DNA from: Flavobacterium sp.
GTDB taxonomy: Bacteria; Bacteroidota; Bacteroidia; Flavobacteriales; Flavobacteriaceae
Direction: 5' to 3'
Length of the DNA: 64,000 nucleotides
Assembly (NCBI RefSeq): GCF_017744675.1
Contig: NZ_JAGIAV010000007.1
Span: forward strand, 112,018 to 176,017
The position numbers and the translations under genes are program-made. The notes beneath the pieces are model-generated. The model was not told the DNA's origin, made no database searches, and saw only the letters and a program-made list of their open reading frames with translations. Below are positions 18,777-27,554 of this stretch, piece by piece (position 1 is the first letter of the stretch; the number at the start of each line of letters is the position of its first letter).

Positions 18777-19808
18777 TTAAACTTTTTTTGATGATTCACG
18801 AACAAGCACTTCTGTATTTAAGAAAGTAATTTCTTTTACTTCCTCTTCCTTATGAGACTCTATATTATCAATCACAATATTTGCCGCTGCTTTTCCCATT
18901 TTCTCTGCGGGATGCGTAATGGTTGAAATATTAGGTTCGATGATCTCCGAAATAGGGTCGTTATTAAAACCAATTACCGCAAAATCGTCGGGCACTTTAA
19001 TGCCTCTCTTTTTGGCCGTCTGTACAGCACTAACAGCAAGAATGTCCCCTGGAGCAAAGAGTCCGTCTGGCGGGATTTTTAGGCCAAACAATTTGTTGCA
19101 GGCTTTAACGCCAGCATCGTAGGTCATGGCCTTCAGATTTATAATCAATTCTTCGTTTAAGGGTATGCCGTGTTCAGCCAAGGCATCAATATAACCTCTC
19201 TTTCTCTCGTTGTACAAATTGCCAAATTCTGCACCGGCGGTCATGTGTGCAATTCTCTTGCATCCTTGATCGATAAGATGTTTGGTTGCTTTATAACCCG
19301 CTGTATAATTATCGATTACCACTCTAAATGCATTAAAACCTTTAGGAACGCGGTCGACAAATACAAGAGGAATATTATTGTTTAAAAACTGTTCAAAATG
19401 CGAAGTGTCTTTTGTTTCCATAGCCAGCGAACAAATAACACCGCTTACTCTACTGCTATAAAGCGACTTTGCCATATTAACCTCCTCTGCATAAGAATCA
19501 TGCGACTGCATAATAATGACTGAATAATTGGATTTTCTTGCTGCAACTTCAATACCGCTAATTAATGACGATAAGAAAGGTTGGGTTATCGTGGGAATCA
19601 AAACCCCAATTGTTTTAGATTTATTTCCTCTCAATCCTGCTGCCAAAGTATTTGGAACAAACCCCATTTCTTCGGCTGTTTTTTTAACTTTCCTAATGGT
19701 TTTGTCACTTATGCTATGATGGTCTTTTAATGCTCGTGAAATTGTAGATGTGGCTAGATTAAGTCTCTCCGCAATATCATAAATAGTTACATGTCTATGT
19801 TCTTCCAT
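18777..19808 (-). CDS. LacI-family transcriptional regulator (PUL 1)
   Basis: A 343-residue regulator of standard LacI length. The N-terminal helix-turn-helix with hinge helix (VTIYDIAERLNLATSTISRAL, then FVPNTLAAGLRG) precedes a periplasmic-binding-protein-like sensor domain (KTIGVLIPTI, LVFVDRVPKG, AVIGFNNDPISEIIEP). It most likely represses the susC operon, the Nudix regulator gene and the divergent GH3 gene through CAAnCGnTTG palindromes. The inducer is presumably a xylose or arabinose compound. Operator assignment rests on proximity and on the symmetrical central CG; which regulator binds which sites has not been shown. Confidence 0.92.
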   Translation of the reverse strand: MEEHRHVTIYDIAERLNLATSTISRALKDHHSISDKTIRKVKKTAEEMGFVPNTLAAGLRGNKSKTIGVLIPTITQPFLSSLISGIEVAARKSNYSVIIMQSHDSYAEEVNMAKSLYSSRVSGVICSLAMETKDTSHFEQFLNNNIPLVFVDRVPKGFNAFRVVIDNYTAGYKATKHLIDQGCKRIAHMTAGAEFGNLYNERKRGYIDALAEHGIPLNEELIINLKAMTYDAGVKACNKLFGLKIPPDGLFAPGDILAVSAVQTAKKRGIKVPDDFAVIGFNNDPISEIIEPNISTITHPAEKMGKAAANIVIDNIESHKEEEVKEITFLNTEVLVRESSKKV

Positions 19809-19860
19809 TACTATACAATTAGTCGTAAATATAATATAATTTTAAAATGAGTTATGCAGC

Positions 19861-19891
19861 TATGAATATTATTTTTACAACTATATTCATA
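19861..19891. promoter_or_regulatory. Inverted repeat between the LacI and GH3 genes
   Basis: TATGAATAT (19861-19869) and ATATTCATA (19883-19891) form a 9-base inverted repeat with a 13-base spacer in the divergent promoter region. It is not related to the CAAnCGnTTG sites. Function unknown. Confidence 0.3.
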
Positions 19892-20009
19892 AAATTTATT
19901 AATAAAAAATATAATGCGTAATTTTTGTCATAAAAAACAACAAATAAGATAATATAAAGTTATTTTTTTTTGATTAAAATTTCAAGTTATATATATTTTT
20001 CTTTTCTTT

Positions 20010-20025
20010 ACGCAATCGGTTGTAT
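20010..20025. promoter_or_regulatory. LacI-type operator, site 5 (GH3 gene)
   Basis: ACGCAATCGGTTGTAT carries the exact CAATCGGTTG core, 59 bases before the chosen GH3 start codon. This placement also argues against the longer upstream GH3 start at 19970, which would put the operator inside coding sequence. Confidence 0.65.
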
Positions 20026-20083
20026 CATTTTTTACAAGCAGTTCGAAAATTTGGTAAACTTCAAAATAAAAAAATCATTTCTT

Positions 20084-22711
20084 ATGAAAACAAAAAATAT
20101 AAAGTATTCTATTCTGATCTTATTCTCATTTTGGTGTTCAGCCCAAAATAAAGTAACTAAATATCCTTTTCAGAATACGGATCTTACTTTTGAAGAACGA
20201 GTCGAAAATTTAGTCAGCCAATTAACATTAGAAGAAAAAGTAGCGCAGATGCTAAATGCTGCACCCGCAATACCTCGCCTTGGAATTCCGGCTTATGATT
20301 GGTGGAACGAAACGTTGCATGGCGTAGCCAGAACTCCTTTTAAAACAACGGTTTTTCCGCAGGCTATTGCAATGGCAGCAACTTTTGACAAAAATTCACT
20401 TTTTAAAATGGCTGATTATTCTGCTCTAGAAGGTAGGGCAATCTACAATAAGGCCGTTGAGCTTAATAGAACCAATGAACGTTATCTTGGATTGACCTAT
20501 TGGACTCCAAATATTAATATTTTTAGAGATCCAAGATGGGGCCGCGGACAAGAAACGTATGGCGAAGATCCGTATCTTACGGCAACTTTGGGCGATGCTT
20601 TTGTAAGAGGGCTTCAAGGTGACGATCCTAAATATTTAAAAGCCGCAGCTTGTGCAAAACACTACGCCATTCATAGCGGACCAGAATCTTTACGCCATAC
20701 TTTTGATGTTGATGTAACACCATACGAACTTTGGGATACTTACCTGCCTGCTTTTAAAAAATTAGTAACCGGTTCTAATGTTGCAGGAGTTATGTGCGCG
20801 TACAATGCATTTAGAACGCAGCCTTGCTGTGCCAGCGATATTTTAATGACTGATATTCTTAGAAATCAATGGAAATTTACCGGATATGTAACATCTGACT
20901 GCTGGGCGATAGACGATTTTTTTAAAAACCATAAAACACATCCTGATGCAGAATCGGCGTCAGCAGATGCTGTGTATCACGGAACGGATGTAGATTGCGG
21001 AACTGATGCGTACAAATCTCTTGTGGCGGCTGTTAAAGACGGAAAAATTACTGAAAAACAAATCGATATTTCTGTAAAACGTCTTTTCATGATTCGCTTC
21101 AGACTAGGAATGTTTGATCCAGTTTCAATGGTGAAATATGCCCAAACTCCTTCTTCGGTTTTAGAATGCGATGCACACAAAGATCATGCTTTAAAAATGG
21201 CTCGACAGTCTATTGTATTGCTTAAAAATGACAAAAACACGTTACCATTGAGCAAAAAACTGAAAAAGATCGTAGTATTAGGTCCAAACGCTGATAATGC
21301 AATCTCTATTCTTGGAAATTATAACGGTACTCCATCAAAACTAACCACGGTTTTACAGGGAATAAAAGAAAAAGTAAGCCCAGAAACCGAAGTAGTTTAT
21401 GAAAAAGCTATCAATTTTACTAATGATACCTTGCTGGTTTATAAAGATTTTAAGAACCGTTATTCTTATGAAGGAAAACAAGGCTTTAAGGCAGAATATT
21501 TTAACAACACCACACTATCTGGCAAACCTGAAACGACAAGAACAGAATCTGAAATCAATAATTTCTGGCAGGAAGGCGCCATGGTTACCCAAAATATAAA
21601 AGCCAATAATTTTTCGGCACGCTACACTACTAATTTTAAAGCGGATGAAAATGGTTTTATAAATTTCGAAATCCTTGCAGATGACGGATATAGATTTATA
21701 ATTGATGGAAAAGAAGTTATAGATTCATGGGACAAAAACCGCTGGGGAGAAAAAACATATAAACTGCAAACCAAAAAAGATGCAGTTTACAAAATAGTGC
21801 TGGAATACTGGCAAGGAGAAGGAAAAGCAGAAGTATCTCTACAGACCGGAAATTTTGTAAAAACCGACTTCAATACTTTAATCGAGCGTCATAAAAATGC
21901 AGATGCCTTTATTTTTGCGGGAGGTATTTCACCTCAGCTTGAAGGAGAAGAAATGCCTGTGAATGCGCCTGGTTTTAATGGCGGAGACCGTACCTCTATT
22001 TTACTTCCAGAGGTGCAGACAAACCTTTTAAAAGCGCTTAAATCTTCTGGAAAACCAGTAGTTTTTCTGATGATGACAGGCAGCGCGATAGCAATACCTT
22101 GGGAAGCTGAAAATATTCCGGCAATACTCAATACTTGGTACGGAGGGCAATCTGCAGGAACAGCCTCTGCAGATGTTATTTTTGGAGATTACAATCCGGC
22201 GGGCAGGCTTCCTGTTACATTTTACAAAAATGATTCTGACTTGCCTTTGTTTACTGACTATAAAATGGATAATAAAACATATCGCTACTTTAAAGGCACT
22301 CCGCTTTATGGATTTGGGTATGGACTTAGTTATACCGAATTTAAATACAGTGGGTTAAAAACTCCGCTTAAAATAAAAAAAGGAAAGCCAATTACTGTAT
22401 CTGTCAAAGTAACCAATACAGGAAAAATGGAAGGGGAAGAAGTTGCACAGCTGTATTTAATTAATCAAAATTCAGCAGTAAAAACACCATTAAAAGCGCT
22501 TAAAGGATTTGAAAGATTTAACTTGAAACCTGGCGAAAATACTATTGTTAACTTTAATCTTTCTCCTGAAGATCTCTCTTTTGTTACAGAAGACGGAAGC
22601 TTAAAACAGTTTGCCGGAAAAGTTCAAATTGCAATTGGAGGCTCTCAACCTGATGAAAAAAATCAAACCAAAAGCAATGTTGTAACCCAAATTGTAGAGA
22701 TAGAAAATTAA
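20084..22711 (+). CDS. GH3 beta-xylosidase/beta-glucosidase with PA14 insert
   Basis: A multi-domain GH3 enzyme of about 875 residues. The start at 20084 gives a clean signal peptide (MKTKNIKYSILILFSFWCSAQ); the longer frame from 19970 adds 38 residues across the operator. Domains in order: the N-terminal barrel with the nucleophile in TSDCWAIDDF, the alpha/beta sandwich (VVLGPNADN), a PA14 domain inserted at about residues 465-590 (GFKAEYFNN, ILADDGYRFIIDG), the rest of the sandwich, and a C-terminal Fn3-like domain. The SDCWAI motif is common in xylan-locus GH3 enzymes, so exo-beta-xylosidase is favoured. It is transcribed away from the LacI gene and ends at a shared terminator. Confidence 0.9.
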   Translation: MKTKNIKYSILILFSFWCSAQNKVTKYPFQNTDLTFEERVENLVSQLTLEEKVAQMLNAAPAIPRLGIPAYDWWNETLHGVARTPFKTTVFPQAIAMAATFDKNSLFKMADYSALEGRAIYNKAVELNRTNERYLGLTYWTPNINIFRDPRWGRGQETYGEDPYLTATLGDAFVRGLQGDDPKYLKAAACAKHYAIHSGPESLRHTFDVDVTPYELWDTYLPAFKKLVTGSNVAGVMCAYNAFRTQPCCASDILMTDILRNQWKFTGYVTSDCWAIDDFFKNHKTHPDAESASADAVYHGTDVDCGTDAYKSLVAAVKDGKITEKQIDISVKRLFMIRFRLGMFDPVSMVKYAQTPSSVLECDAHKDHALKMARQSIVLLKNDKNTLPLSKKLKKIVVLGPNADNAISILGNYNGTPSKLTTVLQGIKEKVSPETEVVYEKAINFTNDTLLVYKDFKNRYSYEGKQGFKAEYFNNTTLSGKPETTRTESEINNFWQEGAMVTQNIKANNFSARYTTNFKADENGFINFEILADDGYRFIIDGKEVIDSWDKNRWGEKTYKLQTKKDAVYKIVLEYWQGEGKAEVSLQTGNFVKTDFNTLIERHKNADAFIFAGGISPQLEGEEMPVNAPGFNGGDRTSILLPEVQTNLLKALKSSGKPVVFLMMTGSAIAIPWEAENIPAILNTWYGGQSAGTASADVIFGDYNPAGRLPVTFYKNDSDLPLFTDYKMDNKTYRYFKGTPLYGFGYGLSYTEFKYSGLKTPLKIKKGKPITVSVKVTNTGKMEGEEVAQLYLINQNSAVKTPLKALKGFERFNLKPGENTIVNFNLSPEDLSFVTEDGSLKQFAGKVQIAIGGSQPDEKNQTKSNVVTQIVEIEN

Positions 22712-22745
22712 TAACTGAATAAAAACTTATAACATTAATTAAAAC

Positions 22746-22784
22746 AAAAAACGGATGAGCGCTTAACACTCATCCGTTTTTTGT
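22746..22784. terminator. Bidirectional terminator between the GH3 and ROK kinase genes
   Basis: ACGGATGAG (22751-22759) pairs with CTCATCCGT (22769-22777), extended by flanking A and T tracts. It serves the convergent GH3 (plus) and ROK kinase (minus) genes and marks the border between PUL 1 and PUL 2. Confidence 0.9.
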
Positions 22785-23684
22785 TTAATCGCAAAGGAAA
22801 CTGACTGCTCCCAATAAGGCCGCAACTTCATTATCATTTGAAATGGAAACCTCAACTTTCAATCCTGATTCCTGAATTGTTTTATTGAATGCGGATAAAA
22901 ACAAATCGCTCGCATTGGCAATTTTTCCACCAATAATAATATGATCTGCCGTAAAGTTTTTAATCCACGGAATAACAACTGCCGCTAAGTCCTCTCCCAT
23001 TCTTTCAAATACTTGAATCGCTAACTGATCGCCGTTTTTTGCTAGATTATACAATTCTAAGCCATTCTGCAGCTCAATTCCGTTTAAGGATTTGTAATGT
23101 GATAAAAGACCTCTTACGGAAACATAATCTTCTGCAATGCCATCTTGATAAGGCAGATTGTAAATTTCTCCATCGGCAGGAACAGAATTTCCTGAACTTA
23201 TTGAGACTCCTTTATCAATAAAACAAGCTCCAAGTCCTGTGCCTAGAGTTACCGCCATTACTTTTTTAGAAAGATTTTCTTGCTGTTTAAAAACTTCTCC
23301 TTTTCCAAAACAAACGGCATCATTTTCAAAAAGAACAGGAAAATCCGCTGAAAAACCAAGCGTTTCCAAAAGCAGCTCTCTAATGTTTAATCCGTAAAAA
23401 TGTTCGTATTTAGACTGGTCTTTAATCCAGCAGATGCCATTTTTATAGTCAAATGGTCCTGGCATGCAAACCGCTATTCCGGTAATATCTTTTATTTTAG
23501 AATTTTCGATTGAAGTGCAGATTACTTTTTTCCAGATATTCATGACCTGATCTGTAGGCAAATTCGAATCAAAAGATTCTTTACAGAGCGAAAAGTCCAA
23601 AACTTTCATATCTGTTTTATTAATTACCGCAGCGGTAATATGCGTTCCTCCTATATCCAGCCCAATGGCGTGTGATGTATTCAT
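22785..23684 (-). CDS. ROK-family sugar kinase
   Basis: A 299-residue cytoplasmic kinase of the ROK family. It has the N-terminal phosphate loop (GLDIGGTHITAAV), the catalytic Asp region (LFENDAVCFGKGE) and the second nucleotide loop (VTLGTGLGACFI). The cysteine-rich CxCGxxGC zinc motif seen in many ROK glucokinases is absent; the corresponding stretch reads ADGEIYNLPYQDG. It lies last in the PUL 2 operon, 24 bases after the GH125 gene, so phosphorylation of mannose or another released monosaccharide is likely. The specific sugar cannot be read from the sequence. Confidence 0.85.
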   Translation of the reverse strand: MNTSHAIGLDIGGTHITAAVINKTDMKVLDFSLCKESFDSNLPTDQVMNIWKKVICTSIENSKIKDITGIAVCMPGPFDYKNGICWIKDQSKYEHFYGLNIRELLLETLGFSADFPVLFENDAVCFGKGEVFKQQENLSKKVMAVTLGTGLGACFIDKGVSISSGNSVPADGEIYNLPYQDGIAEDYVSVRGLLSHYKSLNGIELQNGLELYNLAKNGDQLAIQVFERMGEDLAAVVIPWIKNFTADHIIIGGKIANASDLFLSAFNKTIQESGLKVEVSISNDNEVAALLGAVSFLCD

Positions 23685-23708
23685 TCTTACTTATTTAGCT
23701 TTTTTGTA

Positions 23709-25172
23709 CTAGATATTTTTGTCTTTTAAAATTTGAGGATAATGAAGGCTCGTGTGCACAATCATTTCGCCAAAAAGTGTATTGGCCCAAGCAAACCATT
23801 TGCGGGTAAACTTGTTGACATCGTCTTTATGAAATGATTCGTGCATGAATCCAGTATCGGCATTGGTTTTAATTAAATTGCTAATGCAGGCTTTTATTTC
23901 TTTTTCATCTACACTTGTAATCGCCCTTAAAACAATACTCATGGGCCAGATTGTATCGACTCCAGTATGCGGACCACCAATACCTTCTCCTGCTTTTCCT
24001 TTATAGAAAAACGGATTGTTTTCTGATAATACCACTTTTCTTGTATTGAGATATAATGGATCGTCTGGAGCAATAGCGCCTAAATAAGGCAATGATAATA
24101 ACGAAGGCACATTGGCATCGTCCATCATGTGGAAACTGCCATATCCGTTGACTTCAAAGGCAATAATTTTTCCGAATTTTGGATGATTGATGATTCCGTG
24201 TTCGTTTAAACCTTTTTGCACCTGATCTCTTAATTCTGTCGCTTTTTCAACCAGATCATTGTCTTTTAAAGCAGGAAGAGAGAAAATCTCGATCAAATAA
24301 CCTAGTACTTCAATAGCAAACATATTACTCGGAATCAAATAACCGAACAAAGTAGAATCATCGCTTGGTCTGAAAGTCGAAACAATCAATCCGCAAGGTT
24401 TCACTGGATAACCGTAACCGCCTAACGGAACTCCGTCTGTAGCCCAAGCCGTTTGACGCTGAAAACTGTAAGGTCCGCCTTTTCCATCTAATCTTTGCTG
24501 TTCTTTAAAAGTCTGTAGCACTAAAAGCATGGCTTCTTTCCATTTTGCATCAAACAAACTGATGTCTCCTGTTTCTTTCCAATAACCGTGCGCTAATCGA
24601 ACTGGATAGCACAAACTGTCGATTTCCCATTTTCTTTCATGAATTCCAGGCTGCATTTTGGTAAGGTCGTTTTTCCATTCGCTTTCCTTCGTAAAATCTT
24701 TATAAAAGGCATTCGCATACGGATCTAGCAGAATACATTTCGCTTGACGATTAATAACTCCTTTTACCAATTCTGCCAGTTTTGGATCTTCTTTTACAAA
24801 CGGGATATACGGCCAAATCTGCGCTGTACTGTCTCTCAGCCACATGGCATCGATATCTCCTGTAATTACATACGTATCTGGTTTTCCGTCAATAATTTCA
24901 AAATCAACTGTCGTGTCTAATGTATTAGGAAAACAGTTTTCGAATATCCAAGCCAATTCAGGATTAGCGATTTGTTTTTTAATGCGTACGATAGCAGCTT
25001 CAATTGCTTTGCTTGTAAATTTTCTTTCGCCAACAGGAGGCCTTTTCGAAACAAAATCTTTTAGCGGCAACTGAAAAGTGTCTGAATTAAACCCGAAAGC
25101 TTCTGTTTGGAGTGCTAATAATCCTGCTGAAAAAATGCCTGCGTTTCTTATAAATTTTCTACGTGACTGCAT
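23709..25172 (-). CDS. GH125 exo-alpha-1,6-mannosidase
   Basis: A 487-residue GH125 (formerly DUF1237) enzyme with the family blocks DIDAMWLRDSTAQIWPY, QPGIHERKWEIDSLCYPVRLA and GGPHTGVDTIWPM. GH125 enzymes are inverting exo-alpha-1,6-mannosidases that act on N-glycan cores and yeast mannan side chains. The N-terminus (MQSRRKFIRNAGIFSAG) has a twin-arginine motif before the hydrophobic stretch. It may therefore use the Tat pathway, unlike the Sec signals on neighbouring PUL enzymes. It lies 6 bases after a GH92 gene, so the two are translated from one message. Confidence 0.92.
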   Translation of the reverse strand: MQSRRKFIRNAGIFSAGLLALQTEAFGFNSDTFQLPLKDFVSKRPPVGERKFTSKAIEAAIVRIKKQIANPELAWIFENCFPNTLDTTVDFEIIDGKPDTYVITGDIDAMWLRDSTAQIWPYIPFVKEDPKLAELVKGVINRQAKCILLDPYANAFYKDFTKESEWKNDLTKMQPGIHERKWEIDSLCYPVRLAHGYWKETGDISLFDAKWKEAMLLVLQTFKEQQRLDGKGGPYSFQRQTAWATDGVPLGGYGYPVKPCGLIVSTFRPSDDSTLFGYLIPSNMFAIEVLGYLIEIFSLPALKDNDLVEKATELRDQVQKGLNEHGIINHPKFGKIIAFEVNGYGSFHMMDDANVPSLLSLPYLGAIAPDDPLYLNTRKVVLSENNPFFYKGKAGEGIGGPHTGVDTIWPMSIVLRAITSVDEKEIKACISNLIKTNADTGFMHESFHKDDVNKFTRKWFAWANTLFGEMIVHTSLHYPQILKDKNI

Positions 25173-25178
25173 ATCTTT

Positions 25179-27464
25179 TTATTTTGAAGTTGAATAAGAA
25201 TATGGGTATGCTTCTTTTGTTGTGCCTCTTTTTAAATTAGGAGAACTAGTCATCTCAAAATTTAACTCTCCGCCTTTTAATACATCAAAATGATTGATAT
25301 AATTTTTGGTATAAAGCGTATTATCCCATTTTAATTCGTTTACATATCTGCTGATTTCTGAATTATTTGGCGCATTAATAATCAGCTGTTTCCCATTTTC
25401 TAATTGTAAGGTTGCTTTCTTAAACAATGGCGCTCCCAGAACGTATTCTTCTGTTGCTGGACACACGGGATAAAATCCCATAGCCGAAAATATATACCAT
25501 GCAGAAGTCTGGCCGTTATCTTCGTCTCCGCAATAGCCATCTGGAGTTGGTTTGTACAAACGGTTCATCACTTCTCTAGACCAATATTGCGTTTTCCAAG
25601 GCTCTCCCCCATAATTGTACAAATAAATCATGTGTTGGATAGGTTGGTTTCCATGAGCATATTGTCCCATATTCATAATCTGCATTTCACGGATTTCGTG
25701 AATAACAGATCCGTAATAACTATCATCAAAAACTGGAGGCGTTGTAAATACAGCATCTAATTTTGCTGTAAAATTTTTCTCTCCACCCATCAAATCGATC
25801 AAACCTTGAATGTCATGAAAAACACTCCAGCTGTAATGCCAGCTGTTTCCTTCGGTGAAAGCGTCACCCCATTTAAACGGATTAAAATGGGCTGGAAAAC
25901 TGCCGTCTTTATTTCTGCCGCTCATTAATCCAACAGAAGGATTGTAGAGATTTTTATAATTCATCATTCGCTTTTCGAGCAGATTGATTTCTTTTTTAGG
26001 ACGGTCTAATGCTTTTGCTAATTTCCAGATTGCAAAATCATCATAAGCGTATTCCAGAGTTCTGGCTGCATTTTCGTTAATTTTTACATCATACGGCACA
26101 TATCCTAAAGTGTTGTAATATTTAACTCCTTTTCGTCCCACTGCATCCATTGGCCCTTCATTATTGGCTCCGTGCTGTAAGGCTTCGTACAAAGTATTAA
26201 TGTCGTAACCGCGAAGTCCTTTCATATAAGCATCTGAAACGACAGAAGCAGAATTATTTCCAACCATTACATTTCTAAAGCCAGGACTTGACCATTCTGG
26301 CAGAAATCCGCCTTCTTTATAATCGTTTATTAATGCTTCCTGCATTTCTTTGTTTATTGAAGGATAAACCAGATTTAACAAAGGATACAAAGCGCGAAAA
26401 GTATCCCAAAATCCGGTTCCTGCGTACATGTAACCCGGAAGTACTTTTCCGTTATACGGACTATAATGCACTATATCTCCATCTTTATTGATTTCGTATT
26501 GTTTTTGAGGAAAACAAACGGTACGGTATAAGCAAGAATAAAAAGTTTTTAACTGGTCTACATTCGTATCTTCAACAGTTATTTTTCCTAAAACTTTATT
26601 CCATTCTGCTTTAGATTGGGCAACAGTTTCTTCAAAAGAAGCGGTGCCGAGTTCGTTTTTTAAATTCAATTCAGCTTGCTCAAAACTTATAAAAGACGAT
26701 GCTATTTTGACATTTACTTTTTCTCCTTTATTCGTTTTAAATCCTACTACAGCACCCGCATGACCAGCAGTTAATTCTAACTTTCCTTTTTCTAAAGTAG
26801 TATCACTAAAGGTAGAATTGGTTAAAAACGGCTTATCAAAATACAAGACAAAATAGTTTTTAAAATTATCTGGAACACCGCCGCTATTACGGGTCGTGTA
26901 TCCTATAATTTTATTTTCTGATGGAATAATTTTAATATAAGATCCTTTATTAAAAGCATCAATTACAATATAAGAATGTTCGTTTTCTGGAAAAGTAATC
27001 TGAAAATGAGCGGCTCTTTCTGTTGTAGTAATTTCGGTTGTAACGTCATGATCAGCCAAATAAACGCTGTAATAATACGGTTTTGAAACTTCTGCTTTAT
27101 GGCTGAACCAGCTTGCGCGATCGTCTTCGGCGAAAGCCAATTTACCTGTAACAGGCATAATCGAAAACTGTCCGTAATCGTTCATCCAAGGCGAAGGCTG
27201 ATGCGTTTGTTTAAATCCTCTAATTTTCTCGGCTGTATACGTATAAGCCCAGCCATCGCCCATTTTTCCCGTTTGAGGCGTCCAGAAATTCATTCCCCAC
27301 GGTCTGCAGATTGCCGGATACGTATTTCCATTCGAGAGATTATGCAGCGATTGCGTTCCCATCAAAGGATTTACGTACTCTACAGGATCTACCGTTTTTA
27401 CCTGTGCATTTAAAAAAAAGCAGGACTGTAATATTCCTAAAAAAATTAAACTCTTTATTTTCAT
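25179..27464 (-). CDS. GH92 alpha-mannosidase (first of two)
   Basis: A 761-residue secreted GH92 enzyme (signal peptide ending CFFLNAQ). It starts with the canonical VDPVEYVNPLMGTQ and carries TEGNSWHYSW (acid region), QYAHGNQP and GDEDNGQTSAWYIFSAMGFYP. The family cleaves alpha-mannosides in a calcium-dependent, inverting manner. Compared with its neighbour it has HGNQP where the neighbour has HGNEP, so the two probably differ in linkage preference. It lies 90 bases after the second GH92 gene and 6 before GH125. Expected location is the periplasm. Confidence 0.92.
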   Translation of the reverse strand: MKIKSLIFLGILQSCFFLNAQVKTVDPVEYVNPLMGTQSLHNLSNGNTYPAICRPWGMNFWTPQTGKMGDGWAYTYTAEKIRGFKQTHQPSPWMNDYGQFSIMPVTGKLAFAEDDRASWFSHKAEVSKPYYYSVYLADHDVTTEITTTERAAHFQITFPENEHSYIVIDAFNKGSYIKIIPSENKIIGYTTRNSGGVPDNFKNYFVLYFDKPFLTNSTFSDTTLEKGKLELTAGHAGAVVGFKTNKGEKVNVKIASSFISFEQAELNLKNELGTASFEETVAQSKAEWNKVLGKITVEDTNVDQLKTFYSCLYRTVCFPQKQYEINKDGDIVHYSPYNGKVLPGYMYAGTGFWDTFRALYPLLNLVYPSINKEMQEALINDYKEGGFLPEWSSPGFRNVMVGNNSASVVSDAYMKGLRGYDINTLYEALQHGANNEGPMDAVGRKGVKYYNTLGYVPYDVKINENAARTLEYAYDDFAIWKLAKALDRPKKEINLLEKRMMNYKNLYNPSVGLMSGRNKDGSFPAHFNPFKWGDAFTEGNSWHYSWSVFHDIQGLIDLMGGEKNFTAKLDAVFTTPPVFDDSYYGSVIHEIREMQIMNMGQYAHGNQPIQHMIYLYNYGGEPWKTQYWSREVMNRLYKPTPDGYCGDEDNGQTSAWYIFSAMGFYPVCPATEEYVLGAPLFKKATLQLENGKQLIINAPNNSEISRYVNELKWDNTLYTKNYINHFDVLKGGELNFEMTSSPNLKRGTTKEAYPYSYSTSK

Positions 27465-27554
27465 ATTTTTTGCTTTATGCTTTAAGCCGTAAGCTTTAAG
27501 CTTTTAATCTTTGTCTAAATACATACAAGGAAATCTAAAATCAGAAATCTTAAA

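Noticed and set aside
19970..20083. Longer N-terminus for the GH3 enzyme
   Set aside because: It would place a LacI-type operator inside the coding sequence and precede a complete signal peptide that starts at 20084.
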